Source: Phascolomyces articulosus
Lineage: Eukaryota > Mucoromycota > Mucoromycetes > Mucorales > Lichtheimiaceae
Assembly (NCBI GenBank): GCA_025677815.1
Contig: JAIXMP010000031.1
Location: 434,001 to 498,000, forward strand
DNA length: 64,000 bases
Direction of reading: 5' to 3'
The notes beneath the pieces were generated by a model, which was not told the origin of the DNA, searched no databases, and worked only from the letters and a program-made list of their open reading frames with translations. Every line of letters begins with the position of its first letter. Within the stretch, counting starts at the first letter, position 1. Shown one piece after another: positions 45,556-57,500 of the stretch. The translations under genes and the position numbers were made by a program.

Positions 45556-45600
<45 letters not shown>
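45087..45600 (+). repeat. Four tandem ~129-bp repeats, each with a conserved hairpin
   Basis: The core CTCGTCTTGT begins at 45087, 45217, 45346 and 45474, spaced 130, 129 and 128 bp. Each copy has a potential hairpin, CACGC then a 7-nt loop then GCGTG (copy 3: TGCGC, 5-nt spacer, GCGTG), followed by TGAGCATG(T/C)(T/C)ACTAA and GTGAATTAATAA. Loops differ between copies (GTTTGCT, TTTTGTT, TTTTGTC) while the stem is kept. The last copy runs into an (ATT)n microsatellite. Confidence 0.9.

Positions 45601-45606
<6 letters not shown>
45557..45606 (+). repeat. (ATT)n microsatellite
   Basis: About 16 uninterrupted ATT units at the end of the 129-bp repeat array. Confidence 0.95.
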
Positions 45607-45607
<1 letters not shown>

Positions 45608-45989
45608 GTTATAAATCCAACACTGTTACCAAGCACCATTTATTTCATTTCTTTTACCTGCGATCCGCTCGTTTTGATTGATCGCCTTTACAAGGAAAGG
45701 AAATAAAAAATTAAAGAAAGAATTAATATTATGCTATGGCAGAAATTATTTATATACTAGGAACCACTGCTGTGGTGGAAATTTATTACACACTTTGCAT
45801 TGACAGCCAAAATAAGCTTACCATGGTTCGTTTGTATTTTTAACCAGCAACAAAAGAATTAGGTCTATAAACATTCTTACCAATGATGGTTTGATATTTA
45901 ATACTCAAGCCGGTGGTTGACAAAACATAGCGTTGATCATTGTCTTAAGGCATAATTTCTACAACAATTCCTTTATTTTGAATCGAAGT

Positions 45990-46669
45990 TGAACACCAAA
46001 AGTTGGAGCAGTCAGAAATTGTTGAGCAGTGGCTTTAAAAAATTGTTGATCGATCAGTCCTTTGACCTTTTCCTTGTATCTCAGCAGGGTTTTTTCAAAT
46101 CTATAATATACTTTTTTTATCTGTCTCGAACAAGTATGTCAGACCTGAGGATATGTTCAATGAGACATTAAATAAAACAACAATTTTTCACCGTATCATC
46201 AGAATAAGGCAAAAATGTATCGATACAAACAATTAGGACACTGAAGTCAGTATGTCATTATGATCCAAATCTACTATTCTACGTGCACGAGGGTAGTTGG
46301 CCACCCGTATTTTTTAAGGTCGAATGTCCCAAAACAGTCAGGACATTGTACTCCAACGAAAAGGTGCGGAAACCAAACAAATACTAATGGCAGATACAGA
46401 TCTTGCGGGTCGATAATGTTGTTGTTCTTATATACGAGTGGTGCACAAGGAGGATCGATTCACATATTTCCATTTTTATAACACTGTGGTAAATTCTTGG
46501 GGGATTTTTTGATTTCATCAAAAAGCTTCTGCTGTAAATTATAGAAATACGCGTCAAAGTTTGAGTTAACTTTGTCGTTATTGTCATCTTCTGGATTAAT
46601 ATCGTTGTCTGGTGAAGGATGTGGTTGTTGATGAGATATATGCTGAATAAAATGGCGTTCTTTCTTCAT
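45990..46669 (-). pseudogene. Decayed zinc-ribbon transposon-type protein (DUF6729-like)
   Basis: The minus strand opens with MKKERHFIQHISHQQPHPSP and FDAYFYNLQQKLFDEIKKSP, meets a TGA, and continues in the same frame: IDPPCAPLVYKNNNIIDPQ, then DLYLPLVFVWFPHLFVGVQC and PDCFGTFDLKKYGWPTTLVH. The W-P-H..CPxC..GWP pattern recalls the zinc-ribbon region found in KDZ/Kyakuja-type transposon proteins of basal fungi. Further frame-broken blocks (LQCPNCLYRYIF; SSGLTYLFETDKKSI) follow. Several stops and shifts show it is inactive. Family assignment is from memory of the motif pattern and is moderate. Confidence 0.45.
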
Positions 46670-47343
46670 CTTTGACCTGTGATATTAATTAAATAAAAAA
46701 TACTGCTATTAAATGATATATAAAAAATATGTAAAAATAAAAGAAGAATGCAAAAGAGAAACAAACTAAATAAATAAAAAGAGTTCCGAGATTACATCCA
46801 TACTGTATATATTTTGGCCACAAGTACAAATAAATCTTTTAACTGAGCTGTACATTGGTTTAACCGCTCTTTTAATCTTTTATTGAAGACCTTTATTGGA
46901 CAAAACTGTATGTTTTAACATGAATATTGAGACCGTCAGAGCGCCAAAAAAAAAAACTCAGAGTTGTTTGTAAAAAAACATAGGTCAGGGTTTTTATTCA
47001 GTTAAGGAAGGGCAAACATTCAAACTATCATTCAACAATGCTTCTTCCCTTGTTAACGAAAAGCAGGGAGAAAATGTAACTGAAATTACATAAGTAATAT
47101 AAACCCAAATTCACATATTTTTAATCCTGTTATGATCGACCGCCTTTTTGCATTGTACTTCCCCACACCTTTATTCATAATTACTACCTTATTAAAAAAA
47201 CATCAGTACTATTGTAGCTCATAAGCACTCAATGTCTATTTCTGAGACAAACCAAATGTAATTTCCATCTCAGCACACCTTAGCTGTAACCAGTGCAAAA
47301 CCTCAGCTGTAAAAAAAAGTCCTTTTTTTTTTCTTCACAAAAA
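46670..47343. other. Spacer upstream of the low-complexity gene
   Basis: No gene seen. A-rich, with C/T-rich sequence near the next start codon. Confidence 0.4.
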
Positions 47344-48080
47344 ATGGACCTGACATTACGACAAATCCTAGAACGGTACAGAGATGATCCGGAAATTCTA
47401 AAACATGTTTTAAATGCAAAAGTGGAAGAAGACAAAGTTAGTTTGACCTATAGTAAACCATGGAAAGTAGTTTTGTCTGAAAAAAAAGAAACTAATTCTT
47501 TTTTTTTTGCGAAGGATAGAAGATTGCAGCTCAAGATACGTTAAAGATTGAACAAGCACGTATTCAATTGAGAGAATTAGATCTAGAACTCATGAAGGAA
47601 CATGGAATAGCAACAGCTCGATACCACGATAAACAGCAAGGGTATACAACAACTTCGTTAACACCTGTTGGATCATTATTTCCAGCAACTACTTTTTCAG
47701 GAACTCAGCATAGTACCACTACTCCCGTAGCACCACCGCCACTACCACCATCCTCGTCATCATCATCATCATTAGTCCCTAATTATGGATCTTCTGCGCT
47801 GCCACCTATTTTAAGCACACCTTATCAGGGATTAGCATCAATGCAACAACAAGTCATAGCACGCATTACCAGTAAAAATAACGAAGATACTGAAGCCTAC
47901 CCACACTCAGCACACCCACTCTGTCAACCATCATCAGATCTACATACCTATCCACGAAATCGATTGTATCGTAATAATGATCAACAACCAGCCACACCAA
48001 TTTCGCCAGGTGGAGTGACAGATGAAGGAGCAATAAGAAAACGAGGTCGCAGTTTAGTCAATGAATTAAACGAAAATGGC

Positions 48081-48117
<37 letters not shown>

Positions 48118-48611
48118 TATCTCGTGTTCAAGTCATGGAAGCCCTGAAAGCAAAGATTCAACGAAGTAACAACAACAGTAACAATAATAGCAGTAGCAGT
48201 AGTAGTGGACAAACAACAGACCCATTGGTGGACCGTGCCAATAATAATAGTAATAGTAATTCGAATAAACGAGCGAGGACTACCACAACTCAGATAATGA
48301 AAACAGACATGGATCGAGATTCAATCGTACAACCATCCACACCATCTCCCCGTTCAGCCAAACCTACATTACCACCTATTGACACAAGTGTGGGTCGTGC
48401 TCGATCTTCAACCACAATGAATACAACAAAAAACCAAGAACATCAACCTCATTTTGAAAACAATCACTTGTATAGGATAACATCACCCAGAGAACATGCA
48501 TTACAAGAACCATCGTTGGAACGATCTGAAAAACATGGATCCGGTAAAAACCAAGGCGTTGAACTGAATTCATCACCCTCTTCATCCTCAAACGAAAACA
48601 ATATATCATGA
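47344..48611 (+). CDS. Conserved-looking N-terminus with long low-complexity tail, unknown function
   Basis: Exons 47344-47436 and 47523-48611 (acceptor could also be 3 nt earlier) encode 393 residues. The N-terminal ~65 residues are helical and charged: MDLTLRQILERYRDDPEILK, then HVLNAKVEEDK, AAQDTLKIEQARIQLRELDL and ELMKEHG. This looks like a coiled-coil module. The rest is Ser/Asn/Thr/Pro-rich with a run of 12 Asn (AAT repeat, ~48080-48118), poly-Ser, a basic patch (NKRARTTT) and SP/TP sites, suggesting a nuclear regulatory protein. No catalytic or DNA-binding domain is recognised. The donor is GTTAGT, slightly atypical. Confidence 0.75.
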
Positions 48612-48858
48612 TGTTATTATTATTATTATTATTTATTAATTACTAAAAAATATACCGGGATATAGCAATTGTATATATATATATATTTATAAAAAAAAAA
48701 AAGAAAAAATCACAATACCCAACAAAAAAAAAACTTAAGTAGATGAATAGTTTTTGAAGGGAGAAAATGACATAAGAATTATAAAAAAAGGAGGAGAAAG
48801 AAGAAAGAAAAAATGTGTGTTGTAATAGAGATGTGTTGAATATAACTTTCAACTATAA

Positions 48859-50410
48859 TTATTTGGAATCTGTATTACCCAACGTCGTTGGTAAATCACC
48901 CGAACCAGGCATTGGCATAAAGATTGTCTTTGGACCTTGACCAGAACGACTCATGGCTGTCAATGTATCTAAATAACGAATTTGCATAGCAGCGGGTGTA
49001 CTCAAGATATCGGCCGCTTCACGCATCAATTTGGCAGATTCCACTTCAGCTTGAGAAGCAATGACTCTGGATTCACCAAGTCGTTTGGCAGTGGCTGCAG
49101 AAGATAAAGATTGTTGAAGTTGTTTGGAAATACCAATATCCTTAACAAGAGTGGCTTCGACCTGAAAGAATAAAAAAAAATGGTTGAATATGTGTTTTAT
49201 TTCATTTACATGTACAAAAAAAATAGGCATAACAAAGAATAGAGAAAATTACCTCGACACCCCATTGCTGAGCAACGGGATTGATACTCTTTTGAATTTC
49301 GCGTGAAATAGCATCACGATTTTCGATAAGATCTTGGAAGGAATGTTGACCACATACATTACGAAGAACCGTTCGTGCTCTATATCATTTTGGTGTCATT
49401 GATTAGAGAAACAAAAAAATAAAAATACAAGGGTTAGGTTTTGTTGTTATTTAGAGGATAGAGTTACCTTTCCATAAGTGATGTCATGAGATCTTCAGCA
49501 CGATATTCTGCATCGTAAGGTGCAAGGACACGCCAATACATAACAGATTCAATGGTGATACTGACATTGTCCTATTCATATTTTTTTTAATAAAATAGAT
49601 GAGTATTTGAGAAAATTATGTACTTCTTTAAAGGAGGGGAAAATCAAACTTTTTACCTTTGTAATAACTTCTTGTGTTGGAATATCAGTGATTTGAATAG
49701 TAACATCGACACGTTTAATACTTTCAGTAACAGGATTGATCTGTAGAAGAAATCATAAATGAAATCATATTTAATAATCATTGGAAAGAAAAAAAAATCT
49801 TGCTCAGGTTATTTTATATTTTTTTTTACCTTGACCAATCCTGGATCAACCACTTTGTAACATTTACCAAAACGTGTGACTAAACCTGCTGTACCTGTAT
49901 TAAAAAAAAGCGAAATTATTATTATTCGTCTATGCATAATTGATACTTGTTGATCTTAAAAAAAATAATGCTTACCTTGTCTTACACGTTTATATGGATT
50001 AGGGAAACAAACACAGCATGGTAAAGGAATCTATATAAAAAAATATGACTTAGAAAAAAAAAAACCAGGACGATTTGCTTTCTTTTTTTTTGTTATAAAT
50101 AATAATTGATATTTACTGAACCAAATAATCCGAGGACATCACCAATGCAAGTCATCATGGAACCATAAAATCCCTATTAAATATAAATATATATAGATCA
50201 GTTTATATAAATCATTTAAAATAATTCAAATATAAGAAATGTCATTTCATTGATACTTACATGATGAATATCACTTAATCCATAATCATTGGCAAAGGTT
50301 TGTTCAACATCACTTTTGGTAATACCAGTTGGACCATCCTCTTCATCAGTGTAGGGAGGATAAGGGGTTTTATTGTGTTGGCTGTTGGATGATTCTGCAA
50401 TAGATTCCAT
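48859..50410 (-). CDS. SPFH/band-7 (stomatin-like) membrane protein A
   Basis: Membrane-associated scaffold of the stomatin/prohibitin/podocin superfamily. Exons 50410-50261, 50173-50117, 50030-49976, 49894-49830, 49740-49657, 49571-49468, 49379-49253 and 49161-48859 give 314 residues. A short N-terminus is followed by a hydrophobic, cysteine-rich segment (MMTCIGDVLGLFGSIPLPCC, residues ~55-76), likely a palmitoylated membrane hairpin. The band-7 domain follows: GTAGLVTRFGKCYKVVDPGL, VDVTIQITDIPTQEVITKDN, VLRNVCGQHSFQDLIENRDA. The Ala/Glu-rich C-terminal helix (VIASQAEVESAKLMREAADI) and LSTPAAMQIRYLDTL are characteristic of stomatins. The start ATG at 50410 is the first Met in good context. 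Its divergent neighbour is a paralogue. Confidence 0.93.
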
Positions 50411-50739
50411 GGTGAATAATAATAAAAGTTGATAAAAAAGAAAAGTGTTTGAAACAAGAAGAAGAAGTAGAACTTTACAAATAAAAAAAAAAAAAAAAGA
50501 AAGAAGAAAAAAAAAAAAGAAACCAAAAAAGAGACGCGTGAATGTGACACAAAACTTGCTCAGCTGTTCTTTTTTCTCTCTGCTTAGCATTTTTCTGCTC
50601 AGCACTTTTTCATGCAACGTGTTGAAAGTAAAAAAAAAAGTTCTCACCTTGCTTCTTTTTTTTTTTTTTTTTACATCTTCTTCTTCTTCTTCTATCTTCT
50701 TTCAATTTTTTTTTTATTTCATCGTAAAATAATTTTATC
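50411..50739. promoter_or_regulatory. Shared divergent promoter of the SPFH pair
   Basis: 329 bp between opposite start codons. It is dominated by long A and T homopolymers in mirror arrangement: A-rich at 50455-50530, T-rich at 50657-50716. TGCTCAGC(T/A) motifs occur near 50557, 50580 and 50597. The poly(dA:dT) tracts are likely nucleosome-depleting. Confidence 0.55.
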
Positions 50740-52119
50740 ATGAGTATTAACGCACACAGTGATCAAGTTCCACTTCATCGAAATCAATCCAAAAGACCTC
50801 CTCAGGCTGATTATTATTTTGAAGCTGATTTGGGCTATCAAGATCATGTAAAGACATCTTTTTTATTATTATTCTATAATGAATCGTGCCTACTTTCTGT
50901 CTATTCAAATGAACTAACAAAACAACTTTTATCTTATAGGGATGGTATGGAACCATGATGAATTGTCTTGGATCCATTTGTGGTGGATTGGGCATGGTAA
51001 ATGATTTATATACAAGTAGCTAGAATACATAACTACGTTACTTGCAAGTATGAAGTATAAAAACTAACATATAATTTTAATGATTCAAGGTTCCTTGTTT
51101 ATGTTGCTTTCCCAACCCTTTCAAAGAGGTCGATCAAGGACACGTTGGTCTCGTCACACGTTTTGGTAAATTTTACAAGTGTGTCAATCCTGGTTTAGTC
51201 AAGGTAAAAAAAAAAAAACGAACACTTTTTATTTATTATAAACCAGAAACCTAACCTCATATATATATATATATATATTATTTCAAATAGGTGAATCCTC
51301 TGACAGAAACAGTGCATCATATTGATATCAAAATGCAACTTGTTGAAATTCCAAAACAAATAATCATGACAAAAGACAATGTCAATGTATGGATCGATAG
51401 TGTCATTTATTGGCATATTGAAAACCCTTTCCGTGCTGAATTTGGTGTTAGTAATGTGCGAAAAGCACTTGCAGAACGGTATGCAGAAAAAAAAAATAAA
51501 GAACGCGATAAAAAAAAAATTGAAGATAAAAAAAAAACTGATTTGATTTGTATAATATAGTACTCAAACGACACTGCGTCATGTTCTTGGTGCAAAAACA
51601 TTGCAAGATTGTATTGAAAACAGAGAAGCGATTGCGAAAGAAATTCAAGATATCACCAAACCTGTAGCAAAACAATGGGGTGTCAAGGTAATTATTATGA
51701 TTCTATTTTATTGAAAAATAAATAAATAAATACAAATTATTAAATGTGTTTATCCTTATTTATGATTACAGATTGAATCTATTATGATCAAAGATCTCAA
51801 ACTATCAGCAGAATTACAAGAATCTGTATCTGCTGCTGCTCAAGCCAAACGTATCGGTAATGCTAAAGTCATTAGTGCTAAAGCTGAAGTGGATTCAGCT
51901 AAATTGATGCGTGCCGCTGCTGATATTTTAAGCACACCTGCTGCTATGCAAATTCGTTATTTGGAAACAATGCAAAACTTAGCCAAAGGCAATGGAACAC
52001 GTATTGTTTATTTACCTTCTGATGCAGCAGAGAAAGCCTCTAGTGGAAGTGGCTCTTCCTTTGGAAGAATGCAAGCCGCTGCTTATCAAGAGTTATCCAA
52101 TCCTGAAAACTTTAAATAA
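50740..52119 (+). CDS. SPFH/band-7 (stomatin-like) membrane protein B
   Basis: Paralogue of the divergent neighbour. Exons 50740-50847, 50940-50996, 51090-51203, 51291-51478, 51561-51687 and 51772-52119 give 313 residues. It has the same layout: a Cys/Gly-rich membrane hairpin (MMNCLGSICGGLGMVPCLCC), the band-7 domain (GHVGLVTRFGKFYKCVNPGL, VDQ..NPFKEV, DNVNVWIDSVIYWHIENPF) and the C-terminal stomatin helix (VISAKAEVDSAKLMRAAADI, LSTPAAMQIRYLETM). All five of its intron positions coincide with introns of the minus-strand paralogue, which has two more. This shows an inverted tandem duplication with later loss or gain of introns. Confidence 0.93.
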
Positions 52120-52524
52120 CTAGAGTGAAATCCTTGCCTTCCTTTTTTTTTTTCTATACTGATTACAGTCTTCTTCTAGTTAATTAACTAATACCTATTC
52201 TGAAACCACTTTGTATTCTATTATTATTACTATTGTTATCTTTCTTTCTTTTTTTTTAACTTATTATATATAATAATAACAAATCGATACTCTTTACAAC
52301 TACTATTTTCTCTTTTGTTTTTATACACCCTTTTTATTCAATATGTAAAAATAAATAGTATATATCCTTTTGGGAACTTACAATCGAGTTGTCATCAGTC
52401 TAAGACGCGTCTTATTTTTTGATCCCTCCTAATTTTTATTTTATATAATGCAATCATAAAAGAGCAATTTCATTCTCAGTTCCACTTCAACCTCTTTCTT
52501 TTTTCTACTTCTAATACGAAACCA
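52120..52524. other. 3' UTR/promoter spacer
   Basis: T-rich 3' sequence of the SPFH-B gene and a C/T-rich stretch before the next start. No gene seen. Confidence 0.45.
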
Positions 52525-52988
52525 ATGTCATTTCAAAAAAAACATAGAATAAAAATTCACATTATTCAGAAAAAACTGGAACGCCATGAACCAATGGATC
52601 TCTTGAGTACCAAAATAAGAGGGATTTTTGAAGATTCCCCTTGGGAAAATGAATCTGTGAGTTATTTCATTTTGTATTATTATTGTTATATTCTATTTTA
52701 CGCAGTAAACTAAAATAATTAAAAGGAGGAGGAAGAAAAAGAAAAAGAGGAAGATAAAGAACAAGATGATAAACGCGATAATCATAATGATAACGAAGTA
52801 AGTCTCTCCTTGCTCTATTTTATTAGAAAAGGTAATGATACTAGATAGGTTTTTTTTTACTTGTGAAAATGTTTCTTGATTTTTAGTTATCAAAAGCGAA
52901 ATCACCGTTTTCAAGAAGAAGTGGCAGCGGTTTGCCAGAATTGAAAAAGAAACGAAAAAGGCCAAAATCTCCCTCACGGGAAGTATAA
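52525..52988 (+). CDS. 101-residue charged protein, unknown
   Basis: Exons 52525-52656, 52726-52797 and 52887-52988, all phase 0 with canonical borders (GTGAGT..AAAAG, GTAAGT..TTTTAG). Residues 1-44 are basic then amphipathic (HRIKIHIIQKKLERHEPMDL, IRGIFEDSPWENES). Residues 45-68 are almost all Glu/Lys/Asp with an Asn/His end. Residues 69-101 contain a strong nuclear-localisation-like KKKRKRPK followed by SPSREV. Three symmetric exons with asymmetric charge suggest a small nuclear protein. No family is recognised. Short and compositionally biased, so moderate confidence. Confidence 0.55.
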
Positions 52989-53166
52989 AAGAATACTCTA
53001 AATATCAATGTATTCCCCTCTCTTCATATATAATTATTATTATCCATGGTTCTTTTTTTTATGTATATATATAGTAGTAATAATAATAATATAATAGTAA
53101 TAATAACAATTATTTATTTATGAACAACCACTCTTTTCTGTACATCTTTGAAAATATATGAAACGA

Positions 53167-54585
53167 TTATGCCAATTCTCTAGGAGTAGGGCTCGGCCAA
53201 GAGTAATCTTTAAAAGGTGCCAAAAGTTCGCGTACTTCATCCATCACCTTGGTTTCTGTTTCTGTAGGTTTTTCCAAATTTTGTTCACGTTCCTTGACGC
53301 GTTTCCAAGCCGCCAATGCCTTTTGCACATCTTCTTTATTCTCTAATCCAATATAGGTAGTATTAAGTTGGAATATATCACGACCTGTGAATGAAAACAT
53401 GGATGCCAATTCTGAAATATTCAATCCATTTTCTCGAACGACATCAGCACATGATTTAGCAGCAGCACGAAGTTCAGCATGTGCAGGATGCCATTGAGGT
53501 GGACCTGCATCACGGAACAAAGCCATACCCAAAGGTGATGCATTGGCAACATAACGAACGCCGGCAGCTCGGAATTTCGGGGTATATTCGGCCAATTTTG
53601 TGTTTTGAAGGGTGTAATGACAGTAGGACAAAATCACATCCAACGGTTGACCTTTAGCTTGTTGATGCTCAGCAATCCTGAGCAATACGGGTAATGGATA
53701 GGCAGAACATCCAACGTACTTGATTTTCCCTTCGGCCTATTTATTTATCGTTAGTTCCCCATTTGTATATATGTTGGTTTATCGAAAAGTGAATAACACC
53801 ATTTTTTGTCCATACGGTTGCTCTTTATCCTGTATATGTCATGTGTGTTTTAAAAATTCCCATCCATCAAACGTTTATATATATATATTACCTTGAGTTT
53901 GAAAAGAGCTTCTAGAGCTCCTCCAGGTCCAACGACATCCTCAAACTTGACAAATTCAACATCATGACAAAGGACAAGATCCAAGTAATCTGTACGTAAT
54001 CGACGCATACTCTCCTTGACACTATCCGTTACGCGTTGAGCACTATAGTCAAAATCCTTGGTAGTGACACCATAACGACCCACTTTGGTTTGGATATAAT
54101 AAGAAGAACGTGGAAATTCATCTCTCACAGCTTCAAGCGCATCACCCAAGACAAATTCACTCGCGCCATAATAAGGGGATGTATCAAATACATTGATACC
54201 TAGATTTCATACAGCATAAAGAAAGAATAAATAAGAAAATTTATTCATTTTTCTAGAGATAAGGGAGAGAGGAGTATGTGATAGGAACAACTCTATTCTC
54301 ATTCAAAAGAAATACACCGCTTTACCTCCTCGTAATGCTTCGCGACATGCTTCCACAGGCCAATGCGATTCGATCTTGTCATAAGTGCCTGAGAGAGCAC
54401 CTGCACCAAAACCTAATTCAGAAGGTTGAAATTCTGTTTGACAAACAGTTTGCTAATTTTCCCCACCCCCGCCAAAAAAATAAAATAAAAAAAATAAGTA
54501 ATGACGATCCATGTATTCATTAATACCGAGAAACATAAAAAATAAAAGGTGGTGGAAAGTGATTTCTAACCTGTGTAGTGGTCAT
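53167..54585 (-). CDS. ARA2: Aldo-keto reductase, D-arabinose/L-galactose dehydrogenase type
   Basis: NAD(P)-dependent oxidation of an aldose to its 1,4-lactone; in yeast Ara2 feeds erythroascorbate synthesis. Exons 54585-54571 (only MTTTQ), 54452-54326, 54199-53892 and 53736-53167 encode 339 residues, typical for this family. The AKR tetrad is visible: Asp and Tyr in GINVFDTSPYYGASE, Lys in YIQTKVGRYG, His in YLDLVLCHDVEF. Family markers include ELGFGAGALSGTYD, SMRRLRTDYLDLV, KYVGCSAYPLPVL, RYVANASPLGMALF and FQLNTTYIGLENKEDV. The 15-nt first exon was placed because a good donor (CAG|GTTAGA) follows the ATG and the join keeps the frame. Cytosolic by absence of targeting signals. ARA2 versus plant-type L-galactose dehydrogenase cannot be settled without alignment. 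Confidence 0.88.
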
Positions 54586-57500
54586 TATGTCAATAAAGTG
54601 ATTATAAAAAAGAAAAAAAAAGCAGGGTTTTCCCCTTTATATATGATATACCTGATTCCCAGAGGAAGTTTCCGACGGGTTATTATTGTAATTAAAAAGC
54701 GTGCGAAGAAGTTGAATCGTGTGTCCGATCATTTTTTGGTGCATTTTTTTTTTAACCATCCACCATCCGTTTTTTATATGTTTTTTTTTTAAAAAAAAGG
54801 ATATCATTATTATTTATGAATGATAATCTCATCATTATCATCTATTTTATTCATGTTTCAGTGATTCGTCTTGATGATACTATGTGAATGCACAACAACG
54901 ACTAAATTATATGATGATCTGATTATATTAAACCCCTCTCTATTGACAATAAAAAAAAGGGATTTTTTGCATGTTACAATCAAGGGTCCATACACACCAT
55001 CTCTTTTGACCTAATATATGAATGCCAAGATAATACTAAATCTGTATAATAGTAATAAAACGCTTAATCTCTATTTTTTTTTATATTGATTTTGTTTATA
55101 TTGAGCATACTTAACTCATTATTTATTTGGTTGATCTTGTTTGGGAAAATAATGTTTTGTTGGTGAACAGCAAATGGCTAGACTATTACATAATCAGAGA
55201 CTAAAATTTGAGTTTTTCAATACGGGAAAACACATTGCAAATATATATATATATATTTCCTATCTTCCAATAGAGTTAAAATAACACTATATCATCATGG
55301 TATTTTTATCATTAAGATTTACCCTTTTGAATAAAGAAGAATGGAACAAAATGTTGTATCGTCCCAAATTTTCTTCGTTTTGTGACTTCTCAAACTGTAG
55401 TATTCGTTGAATCATAATCTATCTATTATTGTTATTAAGCGCTTTCAACAAGAAAAGTACGTTTGTGTAAAATTTATTGATAAAAAGCATTATAGAAAAT
55501 GTGAAGACAAGCGGTGTCTATAAACATTGACATTAACATATGAACATCATGAAACAAAAGTATTATCAAAACTTCTTATTACTAATATATTTATTATCAT
55601 GTTCATGTGTATAACAGTATGTAATGGTCAGTTGTATATCATTGTTGCATAATATACAACTGATAGTGAAAATAAAATAATATAAAACAACATCATCAAC
55701 TTAGATTTAAATTTGTTATGGTACGTAAAGTAACTAAGATCAACCTATGGTATATATCTAAAGTATCATAACGACATCGAATTATATGAAGGACAAGTTT
55801 ATTATTGTTGCATTCGTTTAAGTAGATATATTATACATTACAAGATGAACATGTGCTTTTCTACAATATATATAAATGATTCATAGGGTAATATAGGCAA
55901 TAGAATAAATGATGATTTACAATCACGGGTTAGATAGATCAAAAGATCTATTTAGGGTCCAAAAATAAGGGAACCATTTGTTCCTGATAATAGTGTAGAG
56001 ATTTCTCTCTGTTGAATGCCATTGTTTATATATATATACATATTTCTGTACGTACCACTTTCTTTTCCTTTATTATTCGACAAATGAACGTGGAGTTCAC
56101 CTATGATGTATTTTATTAGTCTTTTTTAATAGACAAGAGGTTTTTTTTTCAATACCATTATTTTATATATAGTTTTATAGCATAAATAGAGTTTAACAAA
56201 ATTACTGCTACCAGGAGCCACATCTCGGGGATCATTTTAGTATTGTGTTGCTTCCTTATGTTTCCTTTTGAAATATTGTTCCTATAAATTATATACTATT
56301 ATTCTTGAGAAAAAAAATGAGTTACAAGGGACTTTTTCTATATGGCCACAGACAAAGATACTACATATGATAACATCTGCCTCTCGAATTCAACCAAATA
56401 AAAAAAACCCCCAAGGTGTCATCCAATAGAGAAGATTTTGCTCATCTTCTGAGTTTTATGCAAAGCAACAAGAAAGGCCCCAAATTCATATATACAATTT
56501 TACACACCAAGGTTCAACACGAAACTAAACATTAAGAAGAAAGTATTATTCTTTATTTGTAGATGTACAAGGCCCATTTAGGCACTCATGTATTGAAAGT
56601 TGTAAAAGAAGAGGTACTGCGTATATGTTACTCACTGTAGTTATTATATATCGATTTTAATAACAAAAATTCAACTGAAGTTGACTAGTATCCGTTTGAA
56701 TCAATTAAAAAAGCATATTTAACTTGAACATTGAAAGAGTGATTCGAGGTATTGATTCTTTGAATAAACTGGCAAAGATGATAAAGTATATAAAATACGA
56801 TAGTACGAAATGAGCTTATTTTAATCTGAACAAATTTTTAATCTCAAAGCACATTTTAGGTAAATATACTACCACATTTCCTTGGAAAAGGTTTTACGAG
56901 ATATCGAGACGTTTTTTATATACACTGACAAGTCAGAAAGAGGCATGAAAAAGACGATGATATACGATGTATAAGTGGTAATACTAAATCAAACCATCTA
57001 AATAACAACAACATATCGTTTACACTACTTCACAGATTGGACCATATTGTAAACAAAACCAGTTTTATACTTTCACTTCTGCATGCCATTTCTTGTAAAA
57101 GTTCTGGGATTCAACCACAGGGCTATTCTCTGACCCAAATCAATACTTTGTTCAGCAGTAAGATAGAAATTGTACATAAATAGAGCAGAAATTCATTTAC
57201 ATGGATAAAGCTACTCATACCGGGGGAGCGTCTCCTCATTTATCGTTGTAGAAGATATACTTTTCAACTTGGATTTCAAACCATCTTATATCTCATTTTC
57301 ATGAGGATTCTACTTCTACGAATGATGCTGCTTTTGGCTATCCCAGTTTTCATGAATATTTCTAGTTGATCCTGAGAATCCAACTTTTTATTTATCTATT
57401 GAAGCAAATAATATACATTTACCTTTAAACATTTTTTTTTGGATTATATGTAAAAGGTACAGTACCCAAATGGTGTATCATCATGGGAAACTACAAAAAA

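Noticed and set aside
45087..45600. CRISPR-like array
   Set aside because: The repeats are long (~129 bp) contiguous tandem units without unique spacers, in a eukaryotic genome; they are satellite-type repeats.
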